NCBI RefSeq assembly: GCF_025452195.1
Contig: NZ_CP104973.1
Coordinates: 3,809,774 to 3,873,773, forward strand
Length of the DNA: 64,000 nucleotides
Direction: 5' to 3'
From: Phyllobacterium zundukense
Lineage (GTDB): Bacteria > Pseudomonadota > Alphaproteobacteria > Rhizobiales > Rhizobiaceae
Below the pieces are notes generated by a model that made no database searches, was not told the DNA's origin, and was given only the letters and a program-made list of their open reading frames with translations. Both the position numbers and the translations under genes were made by a program. Shown here in pieces: positions 31,077 through 42,847 of this stretch; position 1 is the stretch's first letter; the number at the start of each line of letters is the position of its first letter.

Positions 31077-31200
31077 GGTCCTGTGCCTCAAGGCCGGAGG
31101 GGCTTTACTGTGAGTATATCGGATGGTTGTGCAGGAATGTGCTGAAAAAGTGAGAGCGGTCGTGTTTCCACGACCGCCCGCAAATTTCAAACTACTTCCC

Positions 31201-32079
31201 TTATTCCACTGCTATCGGAGCACCCCAGGAGGCCCATACATAGATCGAGAAGAACAGGAACAGCCAGACCACGTCAACGAAGTGCCAATACCATGCAGCA
31301 GCCTCGAAGCCGAAATGTTTGTTCGGCGTAAAGTCACCGCGCAGCGAACGAAGCAAGCATACGGCGAGGAAGATGGTTCCGATGATGACGTGGAAACCAT
31401 GGAAACCCGTCGCCATGAAGAATGTCGCACCGTAGATCGAATCCTTGAACGCAAATGGAGCGTGAATGTATTCGTAGGCTTGCACGGTAGAAAAGAGCAG
31501 GCCGAGCAGGACGGTCAGCGTTAGGCCAGTGATCAGGCCCTTGCGATCATTGTGGATCAGAGCATGATGCGCCCATGTGACCGTCGTGCCGGACAAAAGC
31601 AGGATGACTGTATTGTAAAGCGGCAGGTGCAAGGGGTCGAGAACTTCAATACCTTTCGGGGGCCATACGCCGCCGGTGAATGCTGTCCGCGCTACTTGCG
31701 CTGCTTCTCCGGGAAAAAGGCTGGCATCGAAGAACGCCCAGAACCAGGCAACGAAGAACATCACTTCCGAGGCAATGAACATGATCATGCCATAGCGCAG
31801 ATGCAGCGAGACTACGCGCGTGTGATGCCCTTCCTTGCTCTCCTTGATCGTGTCGGACCACCAGCCGTACATCGTATAGAGAATGATCATCACGCCTATA
31901 AGCAGGATCCAGGGGTTTGTGAGATTGGCGCGGAAAAGGACAAGCTCGCCGCCGGCATGGTAACGCATGAAAGCGATGCCGCCGATCGCAAGAACAAACG
32001 CCCCAACCGAGCCAAGAAATGGCCATGGGCTGGGATCGATGATGTGGTAATCGTGGTTCTTTTGGTGCGTCTCGGCCAT
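31201..32079 (-). CDS. ctaE: Cytochrome c oxidase subunit III
   Basis: 292 residues with seven hydrophobic segments, full length. The start MAETHQKNHDYHIIDPSPWPFLGSVGAFVLAIGG and the motifs SEVMFFVAWFWAFFDASLFPG, ATGFHGFHVIIGTIFL and AAWYWHFVDVVWLFLFFSIYVWASWG are diagnostic for aa3-type subunit III, which stabilises the proton-pumping core in the inner membrane. It follows ctaG by 56 bp in the oxidase cluster. Confidence 0.97.
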   Translation of the reverse strand: MAETHQKNHDYHIIDPSPWPFLGSVGAFVLAIGGIAFMRYHAGGELVLFRANLTNPWILLIGVMIILYTMYGWWSDTIKESKEGHHTRVVSLHLRYGMIMFIASEVMFFVAWFWAFFDASLFPGEAAQVARTAFTGGVWPPKGIEVLDPLHLPLYNTVILLLSGTTVTWAHHALIHNDRKGLITGLTLTVLLGLLFSTVQAYEYIHAPFAFKDSIYGATFFMATGFHGFHVIIGTIFLAVCLLRSLRGDFTPNKHFGFEAAAWYWHFVDVVWLFLFFSIYVWASWGAPIAVE

Positions 32080-32135
32080 TCTAACCCTCGCAAGGTCTGA
32101 TCATTGGTTTTGACACCGGACTAAGCCGGCGCGTT

Positions 32136-32738
32136 TTAGAGTTGTCCTGATGTACCATTCTTCTTGCCCCCGGTATTGGCAGCAACGGGTGCTGGCATAG
32201 GGATTGGGAAGAATGTGTAGGATAAGGTGATTGTGTTGACGCCCTTCAGTTCAGGCGCGTTGACGATGTCCGGATCGACAAAAAAGACGACCGGCATTTC
32301 CAGATCTTCGCCTGGCTTGAGGACCGTATCCGTGAAGCAGAAGCACTCGACCTTGTTGAAGTAAGCACCCGCAGCCTGCGGCGTCACGTTGAATGACGCT
32401 CGCCCTGCAGTCCGCTTATCGAGGATGTTCTTCGCTTCATATTTGATCAGCCTCGTTTCGCCGATATTCATCGTGACTTCCCGCTGCACCGGCTCGAACT
32501 GCCACGGCAAACCGCCAGATGTATTGGCGTCGAAACGCACGGTGATTTTTTTGTCGAGAATGGTATCGGACATCTGCTCGACGCGCTGGGTCGTGCCACC
32601 ATATCCGGTAACCTGACAGAACATGGCGTAGAGCGGGACGGCGGCAAACGCCATACCCACCATGCCAAAGAAGAAGGCGAGGCAAGAAATCGCGATCGTC
32701 CGGTCGGAAACCTTGCGTTTCTGTGCAGCTCCGCTCAT
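32136..32738 (-). CDS. ctaG: Cytochrome oxidase copper chaperone CtaG/Cox11
   Basis: 200 residues from ATG 32738, chosen because it overlaps the stop of the small upstream gene (ATGA). One N-terminal transmembrane helix ([25 protein letters not shown]) is followed by a periplasmic domain with the copper-binding [25 protein letters not shown]. Cox11 delivers copper to the CuB site of subunit I. Length and position between ctaB and ctaE match alphaproteobacterial clusters. Confidence 0.95.
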   Translation of the reverse strand: MSGAAQKRKVSDRTIAISCLAFFFGMVGMAFAAVPLYAMFCQVTGYGGTTQRVEQMSDTILDKKITVRFDANTSGGLPWQFEPVQREVTMNIGETRLIKYEAKNILDKRTAGRASFNVTPQAAGAYFNKVECFCFTDTVLKPGEDLEMPVVFFVDPDIVNAPELKGVNTITLSYTFFPIPMPAPVAANTGGKKNGTSGQL

Positions 32739-32911
32739 TGCACGGGCCTCGTTACGGGTGCCGTCTGCGAAGAATGATTGGCGCCGATTTTGGCCCATGT
32801 CCCGACATAGACAACGACGACAAACGCAGCCAATGCCAGCGCGAGCGCCAAGGAGCGGCTGCGTTGTGCCCGCTTCTGCTTCTCCGTGAGGGTTACCATG
32901 TCGTTGCTCAT
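32735..32911 (-). CDS. Small single-span protein of the oxidase cluster (CoxF-like)
   Basis: 58 residues: a charged N-terminus ([19 protein letters not shown]), one transmembrane helix ([20 protein letters not shown]) and a short periplasmic tail. Such a small gene is typically found between ctaB and ctaG in alphaproteobacteria and is often annotated CoxF or hypothetical. It starts one base after the ctaB stop codon on this strand and its stop overlaps the ctaG start, so it is probably translated. Function not established; a role in oxidase assembly is inferred from position. Confidence 0.8.
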   Translation of the reverse strand: MSNDMVTLTEKQKRAQRSRSLALALALAAFVVVVYVGTWAKIGANHSSQTAPVTRPVQ

Positions 32912-32912
32912 A

Positions 32913-33857
32913 TCAAACACCAGCTACCAGAAATGCCTTGCGAACCAGAATCTCGCCGAGGAGCACCGCGTATAAACTGAAAAGATAGAAAATGGAGAAC
33001 GCGAACATCTTCTTGGCAGGCCTCAACATCGCATCGCCAACTGGAGCGCGCCACACAGTGAAAGCCGAAGCAAGAAAGGCACCGCCCATCGCGATGGCAA
33101 ACAGGCCATATGCTGGCCCGGCGAATCCCATGATCCAAGGGAGAACGCCAACCGGTGCTACCAGCAAAGTATAGAGAAAAATCTGAAATTTCGTCGATGC
33201 GGCTCCCGCCACATTGGGCATCATCGGAATTTTCGCCTTCTCATAGTCATCAGACATGAACAGCGACAAGGCCCAGAAATGCGGCGGTGTCCACAGAAAG
33301 ATGATGAGAAAAAGGACGATGCTTTCCATGCTCACAGAATTCGTGACCGCCGCCCAGCCGATCATGGGTGGAAACGCACCCGCTGCGCCACCGATAACGA
33401 TGTTCTGCGGCGTGGAACGCTTCAGCCACATCGTATAAATGACAGCATAGAAGAAGATCGTGAATGCCAGCAGAAATGCCGAGAGAAGATTGACGAACAG
33501 GCCCAGCGTCACGACTGAGAAAGCCGATAGCAGAAGACCAAATGTCAACACCTCTCCGCGCGAGATACGTCCTGCAGGGATCGGCCGCTTGGAGGTGCGC
33601 TTCATAATGGCGTCGATGTCGGCGTCGTACCACATGTTGAGCGCACCTGAGGCACCTGCCCCGACGGCAATACAAAGGATGGCGATGGCCGCCAAGACAG
33701 GATTTATCTGGCCAGGAGCAGCCATCATTCCAACGAAGCCGGTAAAGACAACCAAGGACATGACGCGTGGCTTGAGCAGCGCAATATAATCCGATGCGTT
33801 GGCTTCCGAGAGGCCAATGCTCGCATCAAGATTTGCGTTTTTCTCAATCAGTGCCAT
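32913..33857 (-). CDS. ctaB: Protoheme IX farnesyltransferase
   Basis: 314 residues with about nine transmembrane helices, UbiA family. The prenyl-diphosphate motif is [26 protein letters not shown] and the second acidic motif [16 protein letters not shown]. It makes heme O from heme B for the aa3 oxidase, using the farnesyl diphosphate that the MEP pathway ultimately supplies. It lies 63 bp downstream of ctaD and directly before the small CoxF-like gene. Confidence 0.96.
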   Translation of the reverse strand: MALIEKNANLDASIGLSEANASDYIALLKPRVMSLVVFTGFVGMMAAPGQINPVLAAIAILCIAVGAGASGALNMWYDADIDAIMKRTSKRPIPAGRISRGEVLTFGLLLSAFSVVTLGLFVNLLSAFLLAFTIFFYAVIYTMWLKRSTPQNIVIGGAAGAFPPMIGWAAVTNSVSMESIVLFLIIFLWTPPHFWALSLFMSDDYEKAKIPMMPNVAGAASTKFQIFLYTLLVAPVGVLPWIMGFAGPAYGLFAIAMGGAFLASAFTVWRAPVGDAMLRPAKKMFAFSIFYLFSLYAVLLGEILVRKAFLVAGV

Positions 33858-33920
33858 TTGGATCCGTCTTGTCTATTCAATGCCGGGACAACCTTTTGGA
33901 AGTCCCGGCATTGACGTGTT

Positions 33921-35612
<1,692 letters not shown>

Positions 35613-36482
35613 TTAGTTGCCAGCCACGCTTACATTCTTGTCTGCGTCAATTGCTGCGGTCAGCGTCTTGTAGGCACCCGGAAGATCTTTCCCGGCGGCA
35701 GCAAACCACGCATTGTACTGATCCTGTGAAACGACGTGGATCGCGATCGGCATGAAAGCGTGATCCTTGCCGCAAATCTGCGAGCACTGACCGTAATACA
35801 TGCCTTCCTTGTTAGCCTTGAACCAGGTCTCGTTGCTGCGGCCAGCAACGGCATCCATCTTCACACCAAAGGCAGGCATGGAGAATGAGTGGATGACGTC
35901 GGCACCAGTGACCAGCAAACGCACGGTCGTATTGACAGGGACGACCATTTCATTGTCGACAGCCAGCAGGCGCGGATAGGCCTTCTTGTCTTCTTTCCCG
36001 GCAGCAGCGCGGTCAGTTTCTTTCAACATAACGGAGTCGAAAGAAACCGGCGCTTCGCCGGCCTGATATTCGTACCCCCAATACCATTGAAAGCCGGTGG
36101 CCTTGATCGTCAGCTTCGGCTCTTCAGGCGAATACTGCGCCGTCAACAACTGGAAGGAGGGAATCGCCAGAAAGAGAAGAATGACGACTGGACCCACGGT
36201 CCAGACGATCTCAACCGCCGTATTGTGGCTGGTCTTTGACGGGACCGGATTGGCGCTGGCGCGGTAGCGATACATCACCCAGGCCAGCAGAACCATCACG
36301 AAAAGCGTAATGGGAACGATGAACCACAACGTATAGCGTTCAAACCACTCGATCTGCTCCATAATGGCAGAAGCTGCCGGTTGGAAAGTCATTTGCCAAG
36401 GCTCCGGCTGGGCTGCATAAGCAGTGCCGGCACCGAGCAGGCCACTCAGGATACCCATCAGCGTGACAATATTCTTCTTCAC
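35613..36482 (-). CDS. ctaC: Cytochrome c oxidase subunit II
   Basis: 289 residues. A signal peptide (MKKNIVTLMGILSGLLGAGTAYA) is followed by two transmembrane helices and the periplasmic cupredoxin domain. The CuA ligands are in VIHSFSMPAFGVKMDA and YGQCSQICGKDHAFMPIAI, and the aromatic patch GFQWYWGYEYQ is intact. It receives electrons from cytochrome c. It is the first gene of the oxidase cluster, so its promoter should lie in the gap 36483-36839. Confidence 0.97.
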   Translation of the reverse strand: MKKNIVTLMGILSGLLGAGTAYAAQPEPWQMTFQPAASAIMEQIEWFERYTLWFIVPITLFVMVLLAWVMYRYRASANPVPSKTSHNTAVEIVWTVGPVVILLFLAIPSFQLLTAQYSPEEPKLTIKATGFQWYWGYEYQAGEAPVSFDSVMLKETDRAAAGKEDKKAYPRLLAVDNEMVVPVNTTVRLLVTGADVIHSFSMPAFGVKMDAVAGRSNETWFKANKEGMYYGQCSQICGKDHAFMPIAIHVVSQDQYNAWFAAAGKDLPGAYKTLTAAIDADKNVSVAGN

Positions 36483-36839
36483 CTAGAAATCTCCCGAATG
36501 AAGCATTGATTCCATAGAATAAGACTGGGCAGCGTGATGGCCCGATGTATGGCGCGTTCAAACCACACATTAGCTTACATCGCAAGGAAGGCGAACGTGA
36601 TCTCATGCGGCATTTTTGCGCGCGGCTTTCCATGCGCAAGCCCCAGACCGCTCGAAGCAGCAGTTTTTTCGTTCTTGCAGCTGTTTTGCGGCCCACAGGG
36701 CCATTGGGCTCACAATCCGGCCATTTTTCGGCTACACGACATCTTATAGGCCGCGCTATGCTGGGGAGCGTTTGAGCGGCATTCTTTTCATCCGGGGCGG
36801 AGCGGTTTAACGTCTGGATGATTCTGTTTTGGAGCCTAC
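36483..36839. promoter_or_regulatory. Divergent promoter region between ctaC and the IalB-family gene
   Basis: 357 bp with no convincing gene. It separates the minus-strand oxidase cluster from the plus-strand IalB-family gene and must hold both promoters. A T-rich segment around 36664-36690 and several GC-rich patches are visible, but no operator was recognised with confidence. Confidence 0.4.
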
Positions 36840-37358
36840 ATGTTCTCTTTCGCGCTACGTAGCATCGCTGCCGGTCTGCTTGCCCTGTCAATGACTGTCG
36901 TTGCGGGCGCCGCAATGGCAGCGCAGCAGAGCGGCACAGTCAAGTCCACCCATGGCGCGTGGTCGATCCTTTGCGATACACCGGCGGGTGCCAAATCAGA
37001 GCAATGCGCTCTGATCCAGAACGTCGTTGCGGCGGATCGCCCTGAAATGGGCCTCTCCGTCGTCGTTCTGAAAACTGCGGACAACAAAGCGAAGATTTTG
37101 CGCGTCCTGGCCCCTCTTGGTGTGCTTCTGCCTAACGGCCTTGGCCTCAATGTGGATGGCAAAGATATCGGCCGCGCTTACTTCGTTCGCTGCTTCGAGG
37201 ATGGTTGCTATGCGGAGGTCATTCTGGAGGATCAGCTTGTGCAGACGCTGAAGACCGGCAAGGCGGCGACATTCATTGTCTTCCAGACACCGGAAGAAGG
37301 TATCGGCATTCCGGTCGAACTTAATGGGTTTGGCGAGGGTTTTGACGCACTTCCATAA
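36840..37358 (+). CDS. Invasion-associated locus B (IalB) family protein
   Basis: 172 residues with a signal peptide (MFSFALRSIAAGLLALSMTVVAGAAMAA). The mature part has the IalB pattern: HGAWSILCDTPAGAKSEQCALIQNV, LRVLAPLGVLLPNGLGLNVDGK, YFVRCFEDGCYAEVILEDQLV and the C-terminal FIVFQTPEEGIGIPVELNGF, with two likely disulfides. IalB was named in Bartonella for erythrocyte entry, but the family is broad in Hyphomicrobiales, including free-living species, so a virulence role should not be assumed. It is divergent from ctaC and 80 bp before tldD. Confidence 0.9.
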   Translation: MFSFALRSIAAGLLALSMTVVAGAAMAAQQSGTVKSTHGAWSILCDTPAGAKSEQCALIQNVVAADRPEMGLSVVVLKTADNKAKILRVLAPLGVLLPNGLGLNVDGKDIGRAYFVRCFEDGCYAEVILEDQLVQTLKTGKAATFIVFQTPEEGIGIPVELNGFGEGFDALP

Positions 37359-37438
37359 GTTTCGAGGGAGTTTGCGGTTGTCGAAAGGGCTGTGAAGGCC
37401 TACATCCCGTTCACACCATTTGAACCGGACCCATTCTC

Positions 37439-38851
37439 ATGAAAAGTCTCATCGACAGTTTTGATGTGCCGCGCGACAAAATCCTCGAAATCGTAAAGCA
37501 GAGTCTCGACGGGGCGGATGATGGCGAACTCTTCATCGAATACAGAGAATCAGAGGGCCTCGCCTTTGACAATGGCCGGCTGAAAAACGGTTCATTCAAC
37601 CAGGATCAGGGTTTTGGCCTGCGCGCCGTGGCCGGTGATTCGGTCGGCTATGCGCACGCGGGCGAGTTGTCGCTAGGCGCATTGAAGCGTGCTTCGGATG
37701 CAGCTTCGGCGGTAAGGACTGGCTACGCCGGAACTTATACCGCAGCGCCGCCCGGGACAAACCGGAGCCTCTACGGCGACGAAAATCCGCTTGGCTCTCC
37801 CGGTTTCGAGGCGAAGGTGAAACTCCTTCAGGAGATTGATGCCTATCTCCGGGCAAAGGATCCGAAGGTGCGGCAGGTTTCGGTCTCGCTTGCGGCTTCA
37901 TGGCAGCAGGTAGAAATTCTGCGTGCCGATGGACATTTTGTGCGCGACGTTCGCCCCATGGTTCGGCTTAACGTGTCGGTTGTCGTCGGCGATGGCGACC
38001 GGCAGGAAAGCGGCACATATGGTGCAGGCGGGCGCAAGGGCTTCGGCGAGTTCATCGTCGCGGATAAATGGCAATACGCTGCCGATGAAGCACTGCGCCA
38101 GGCTCTGGTAAATCTGGAGGCAATCCCTGCGCCCGCTGGCACATTCGACATCGTGCTTTCCAGCGGCTGGCCCGGCGTGATGCTTCACGAAGCTGTCGGC
38201 CACGGTCTTGAGGGTGATTTCAACCGGAAGAAAACGTCGGCCTTTGCCGGTTTGCTCGGCCAGAAGGTAGCCTCGAAAGGGGTTACCGTTGTCGATGACG
38301 GCACCATCTCCGAACGTCGGGGCTCACTGACAGTCGACGACGAGGGCATGCCAACCAACAAGACCGTGTTGATCGATGACGGCATTCTGGTCGGCTACAT
38401 GCAGGATCGGCAAAACGCACGCCTGATGGGAATGGAGCCGACCGGCAATGGGCGGCGCGAATCCTATGCGCATGCGCCGATGCCGCGCATGACGAACACC
38501 TATATGCTCGGCGGCGACAAGACGCCGGAAGAAATCATCGCCTCGGTGAAGAAAGGGATCTATGCCGTTTCCTTCGGTGGTGGCCAAGTAGACATCACCT
38601 CCGGCAAATTCGTGTTCGGTTGTACCGAAGCCTACATGATCGAGAACGGCAAGATCGGCGCGCCCGTCAAGGGCGCCATGTTGATCGGCAATGGACCCGA
38701 CGCGATGCAACGCATTTCAATGATCGGCAATGACCTGCAGCTTGATACGGGCATTGGCAATTGTGGTAAGGGCGGTCAATGGGTGCCAGTGGGTGTCGGC
38801 CAACCACATCTGCGTATGGATCAGATGACGGTAGGCGGGACGGCGGTCTAA
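37439..38851 (+). CDS. tldD: Metalloprotease TldD
   Basis: 470 residues from ATG 37439. The family zinc motif HExxxH is seen as VMLHEAVGHGLEGDFNRK. N-terminal (DGGELFIEYRESEGLAFDNGRLK) and C-terminal (GGQVDITSGKFVFGCTEAYMIENGKIG) parts match PmbA/TldD. TldD works with PmbA (TldE), not in this window, as a heterodimeric protease that degrades unfolded peptides and processes microcins in enterics; the native target here is unknown. It converges with the RNA methyltransferase gene, with only 10 bp between stops. Confidence 0.95.
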   Translation: MKSLIDSFDVPRDKILEIVKQSLDGADDGELFIEYRESEGLAFDNGRLKNGSFNQDQGFGLRAVAGDSVGYAHAGELSLGALKRASDAASAVRTGYAGTYTAAPPGTNRSLYGDENPLGSPGFEAKVKLLQEIDAYLRAKDPKVRQVSVSLAASWQQVEILRADGHFVRDVRPMVRLNVSVVVGDGDRQESGTYGAGGRKGFGEFIVADKWQYAADEALRQALVNLEAIPAPAGTFDIVLSSGWPGVMLHEAVGHGLEGDFNRKKTSAFAGLLGQKVASKGVTVVDDGTISERRGSLTVDDEGMPTNKTVLIDDGILVGYMQDRQNARLMGMEPTGNGRRESYAHAPMPRMTNTYMLGGDKTPEEIIASVKKGIYAVSFGGGQVDITSGKFVFGCTEAYMIENGKIGAPVKGAMLIGNGPDAMQRISMIGNDLQLDTGIGNCGKGGQWVPVGVGQPHLRMDQMTVGGTAV

Positions 38852-38861
38852 CTATAGGTCC

Positions 38862-40091
38862 CTATTTCTTGCTGAGCAAAGCCACCACTTCGACGTGCGA
38901 AGACCAGAGAAACTGATCAATTGGCACGACGCGGTCGATTTTATAGCCACCCTTGACAAGGATGCTCAGGTCGCGGCCGAGGGTGACCGGATTGCACGAG
39001 ATCGCCGCAACTTTCGACACGCTGGATTTCGCGATCTCGATTGCCTGTGCTTCCGCGCCCGCGCGCGGCGGGTCAAAGACGAGACCTGCGTATGGCTTCA
39101 GTTCCCGCGTCAGAAACGGTCGCCGGAACAAATCACGGCGCTCCACCGTGACCGGCTTGAGACCCTGAACATGCCGGATGCTGCGATCCATCGCATCAAC
39201 GGCGGATTGCTCACCCTCGACAGCATGGACTGCTGATTTCTCTGCCATCCTGAATGTGAAGGTGCCAGAACCGCTAAAGAGGTCGATTGTCTTCTTTGTC
39301 TTTGCCAGATGACCCGTCAACAATGCAGACATGGCTACCTCGGCTTCCAGGGTCGCCTGGAGAAAGCCACCAGCGGGTAGAAAAACTGGAACTTTACCAA
39401 ACTGAACAATGGGTTTTCGTGGCTCGACGATGATTTCGCCTTCAAAGCTCAGTCGGGCAAAATCCTTTTTGATAACCAGCGCTGTCAGCGCCTGACGTTT
39501 TGCGGCGTCGGGTGCGCCACATCCTGACGCCATGATATCCAGCCCTGAAGCCGTCGCCGTGACTGTCAGTTTGAAGGGTTTCATACCGCCACCAAGAACA
39601 GCTACGAGTTCGCGCAAGTCGTCAAGACGCGAAACGATCTCCGGTACAGTTACTGGACATTCCACGATATCTATCAGTTCGTGACTGAGATGTTTGTTGA
39701 AACCGAGTACGGCACCCCGCTCACTCGTGCGAACCGCAAAGACGGCACGGCGCCGGGTCCGCGGCGCACACGGCACAAGCGGATCGAGCGTGAACGCGAA
39801 CCCCCTGCCCGCGAGCGCGTCGTGGACGAGCGATCTTTTCCAATCGCGATAGGCGCTGTCCTGCCAATGCTGCAAGGTGCAGCCTCCGCACTCCTCAAAG
39901 TGGCGGCAGGCGGGCGCAATACGCTCGGGCGATGGTTCCAGCAGCGCCACAAGCGTGGCACGGCCATGCTCCAGCGCAACATTGGCAACCTCGCCGGGCA
40001 ACGAAAACGGCACATAGGCGCTTCCCGCCGAAGTGGCGGCAATGCCGTCGCCCCCGGCGCCCATCCGTTCGATCGTTACGCGCGTACTCAT
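38862..40091 (-). CDS. 23S rRNA/tRNA (uracil-C5) methyltransferase, RumA/TrmA family
   Basis: 409 residues. The N-terminal TRAM-like segment (VTIERMGAGGDGIA) is followed by the four-cysteine Fe-S motif: CRHFEECGGC plus a later Cys in VPCAPRTRRRAV. The Rossmann methyltransferase domain has LFSGSGTFTFRMAEKS, FDPPRAGAEAQ and the catalytic ISCNPVTLGRDL. The family methylates C5 of uridines such as m5U1939 of 23S rRNA. The cluster places it with RumA/RlmD, but the exact site is not certain. It begins 6 bp after the TlyA gene ends. Confidence 0.93.
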   Translation of the reverse strand: MSTRVTIERMGAGGDGIAATSAGSAYVPFSLPGEVANVALEHGRATLVALLEPSPERIAPACRHFEECGGCTLQHWQDSAYRDWKRSLVHDALAGRGFAFTLDPLVPCAPRTRRRAVFAVRTSERGAVLGFNKHLSHELIDIVECPVTVPEIVSRLDDLRELVAVLGGGMKPFKLTVTATASGLDIMASGCGAPDAAKRQALTALVIKKDFARLSFEGEIIVEPRKPIVQFGKVPVFLPAGGFLQATLEAEVAMSALLTGHLAKTKKTIDLFSGSGTFTFRMAEKSAVHAVEGEQSAVDAMDRSIRHVQGLKPVTVERRDLFRRPFLTRELKPYAGLVFDPPRAGAEAQAIEIAKSSVSKVAAISCNPVTLGRDLSILVKGGYKIDRVVPIDQFLWSSHVEVVALLSKK

Positions 40092-40097
40092 AAGATT

Positions 40098-40841
40098 TTA
40101 CTTCTCAATCGTGGCTTTCAGGCCGGTCAGCAGAAACTCGCGATTGCCATCGCCGCCCTCTATGGGTGAAGGGCAGTACCCAAGGGCTTTCCAGCCCGGC
40201 AATCCATCCAACCAGTTCCTTAGATCATTTGCGACGCGTTCACCATCCTTCGGATCGCGCAAAATGCCGCCTTTGCCGATCGCTTCGCGCCCGGCCTCGA
40301 ATTGCGGCTTGACGAGAAGAACGCAGTGGCTGCCAGGCTCTGCCAGCCCCAAGGCCGGTGGCAGCGCGAGTTTCAACGATATAAAACTGACGTCGGACAC
40401 GACGAGATTGATCTTGCGACCCTCAAGATGCTCGCGGACCAATTCCCGGGCATTGAGCATTTCAAGATTTATGACACGTGCATCGGCCTTGAGACTCTCA
40501 TGTAGTTGGCCATGCCCAACATCGACAGCGATCACGGTATCTGCATCGCGCTTGAGCAGGACCTGCGTGAAACCACCTGTGGACGCACCAATATCAAGAG
40601 CAATGCAACCTTTCACATCGATGGCAAAATGATCAAGACCGGCGATAAGCTTCAGTGCAGCGCGCGACACATAAGGGCTTGCCGGGTCATCAACGCTGAT
40701 CAAGGCTGTTTCGCCAATAATTGCACCGGGTTTGGTGACGAGAGCCCCATCAACCCGCACGGTTCCGCGTAAAATGGCATCACGTGCTCGCGAGCGGCTG
40801 GCAAACAGCCCATTTGCCACAAGAAGCTGATCTAGACGCAT
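40098..40841 (-). CDS. TlyA-family rRNA 2'-O-methyltransferase (S4 domain plus FtsJ fold)
   Basis: 247 residues. An S4 RNA-binding domain (MRLDQLLVANGLFASRSRARDAILRG) is fused to an FtsJ-type methyltransferase with ALDIGASTGGFTQVLLKRDAD, VSDVSFISLKLALP and the Lys-Asp-Lys-Glu style sites ending in LLVKPQFEAG. TlyA proteins methylate ribose in 16S and/or 23S rRNA; older annotations call them hemolysins. It is between dxs (10 bp upstream) and the uracil methyltransferase gene, an arrangement common in alphaproteobacteria. Confidence 0.93.
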   Translation of the reverse strand: MRLDQLLVANGLFASRSRARDAILRGTVRVDGALVTKPGAIIGETALISVDDPASPYVSRAALKLIAGLDHFAIDVKGCIALDIGASTGGFTQVLLKRDADTVIAVDVGHGQLHESLKADARVINLEMLNARELVREHLEGRKINLVVSDVSFISLKLALPPALGLAEPGSHCVLLVKPQFEAGREAIGKGGILRDPKDGERVANDLRNWLDGLPGWKALGYCPSPIEGGDGNREFLLTGLKATIEK

Positions 40842-40850
40842 CAGCCCGTC

Positions 40851-42835
40851 TTACGCACGGACGGGTGCAGCCATGTGGTCGCGCCCCAGCGCAGCAAACA
40901 CTGTTCGCACGATGCCCGCACTGTCGAGACCTGAATGGGCATACATTGCTTCCGGTTTTGCGTGGTCGAGATAGAGGTCAGGCAATGTCAACGTGCGGAC
41001 ACGAAGGCCGTTATCCAGCAACCCGTCGCGGCTCAAAAAATGCAGAACGTGTGAGGCAAAGCCTCCGATGGCCCCCTCCTCTACCGTAACGAACACTTCG
41101 TGCTCTCGCGCCAGACGACGAGATCAAATCCTCGTCCAACGGCTTGGCAAACCGTGCGTCGGCAACGGTTGTAGAAAGTCCCGCCGCGTCCAACTCATCT
41201 GCGGCAGCCAAACATTCTTGCAGGCGGGTGCCAAACGAGAGCAATGCGATCTTTGACCCCTCACGGACAACCCGGCCTTTGCCGATCTGTAGAGCCTGTC
41301 CCCGCTCGGGCAAATCGATACCTACACCGTCACCGCGTGGATAGCGAAACGAGATCGGCCCTTCATCATACTCGGCCGCCGTGCGCACCATATGGCGCAA
41401 CTCGGCCTCATCAGATGCGGCCATGACAACGAAACCCGGCAATGCAGCCAGGAAACCCGTATCGAATGAGCCGGCATGAGTCGCGCCGTCAGCACCGACC
41501 AGCCCTGCCCGATCTATGGGAAAACGCACCGGCAAGTTCTGCAGCGACACATCGTGCACCACCTGATCGTAACCACGCTGCAGAAATGTCGAATAGATCG
41601 CGGCAAACGGCTTTAACCCTTCGCTTGCCAGACCAGCTGCGAAAGTTACAGCATGCTGTTCGGCGATGCCAACATCGAAGGTACGTTCGGGAAAAACCTC
41701 CCCAAAAAGGTCGAGACCGGTTCCACCCGGCATCGCTGCTGTTACGGCAACGATCCTGTCGTCGTGACGTGCTTCCTCGATCATGCTCGTAGCAAAGACC
41801 TTCGTATAACTTGGCGCGTTGGCCGGGGGCTTCGCCTGCGCTCCGGTGATGACGTCGAATTTGTTAACACCGTGGTATTTGTCCGCGGCCGCCTCGGCCG
41901 GAGCGTAACCCTTGCCCTTTTGTGTAACGACATGGATCAGAACCGGGCCGTCCATCGTGTCGCGGACGTTCTTCAGTACGGGCAACAGATGGTCGAGATT
42001 GTGCCCGTCGATCGGTCCGACATAGTAGAAGCCGAGCTCTTCGAACATCGTACCGCCGGTCCAGAAGCCGCGGGCATACTCTTCCGATAGACGCGCCTTC
42101 TCCTGCAGGAATTTCGGCAGCCTCTTGGCAAGCTGTTTGGCAGTTTCGCGGAACGAGCGGTAAGCCCGCCCGGAGACAAGGCGCGCCAGATAAGCGCTCA
42201 TAGCGCCAGTAGGAGGTGCAATCGACATATCGTTGTCGTTGAGAATGACGATGAGGCGCGCATCGAGAGCTCCGGCATTGTTCATCGCCTCATAGGCCAT
42301 GCCTGCGGACATCGCTCCATCGCCTATCACCGAGATCACGTTGCGCTTCGTGCCGGAAAGATCGCTGGCAACCGCCATTCCGAGACCTGCGGAAATCGAC
42401 GTGGACGAATGGGCAGCGCCAAAGGGGTCGTACTCGCTTTCGCTGCGCTTGGTAAATCCGGAAAGACCGCCTTCCTGCCGCAGGCTGCGGATACGGTGGC
42501 GCCGTCCGGTCAATATCTTGTGCGGATAGGCCTGATGGCCGACATCCCAGATGATCCGGTCATGCGGCGTATCGAAAACATGATGGAGCGCGACCGTCAG
42601 TTCGACGACCCCAAGACCCGCGCCGAGATGGCCGCCCGTGGTCGAAACCGCATCAATCAGTTCGGTTCGCAATTCCTGCGTCAGCTGAGGCAGATCGGAT
42701 TCCGGCAGTTGACGCAAATCCAAGGGAATTTTAACGCGATCAAGCAGTGGTGTTTCAAAATTCTTGGCCAAAGCGCAGGTTCCAGTTCCAAGCTCAATTC
42801 CTGCCGTTTCCCTAAAGGAAAACCAGCAGACCATC
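40851..42835 (-). pseudogene. dxs: 1-deoxy-D-xylulose-5-phosphate synthase, interrupted by a frameshift near its 3' end
   Basis: First enzyme of the MEP pathway, TPP-dependent. The main frame has [17 protein letters not shown], the TPP site [20 protein letters not shown], the transketolase core [23 protein letters not shown] and [12 protein letters not shown], and runs to [12 protein letters not shown] near 41125. From there the family sequence continues in another frame: [27 protein letters not shown] through to a stop at 40851. One extra base in the TCGTCGT run near 41113-41122 explains it. The upstream start is uncertain: ATG 42835 has no ribosome site and TTG 42771 fits the family length better. 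The break truncates the C-terminal domain, so a sequencing error is more likely than a real loss. Confidence 0.9.
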
Positions 42836-42847
42836 AAGAAGCGGAGT

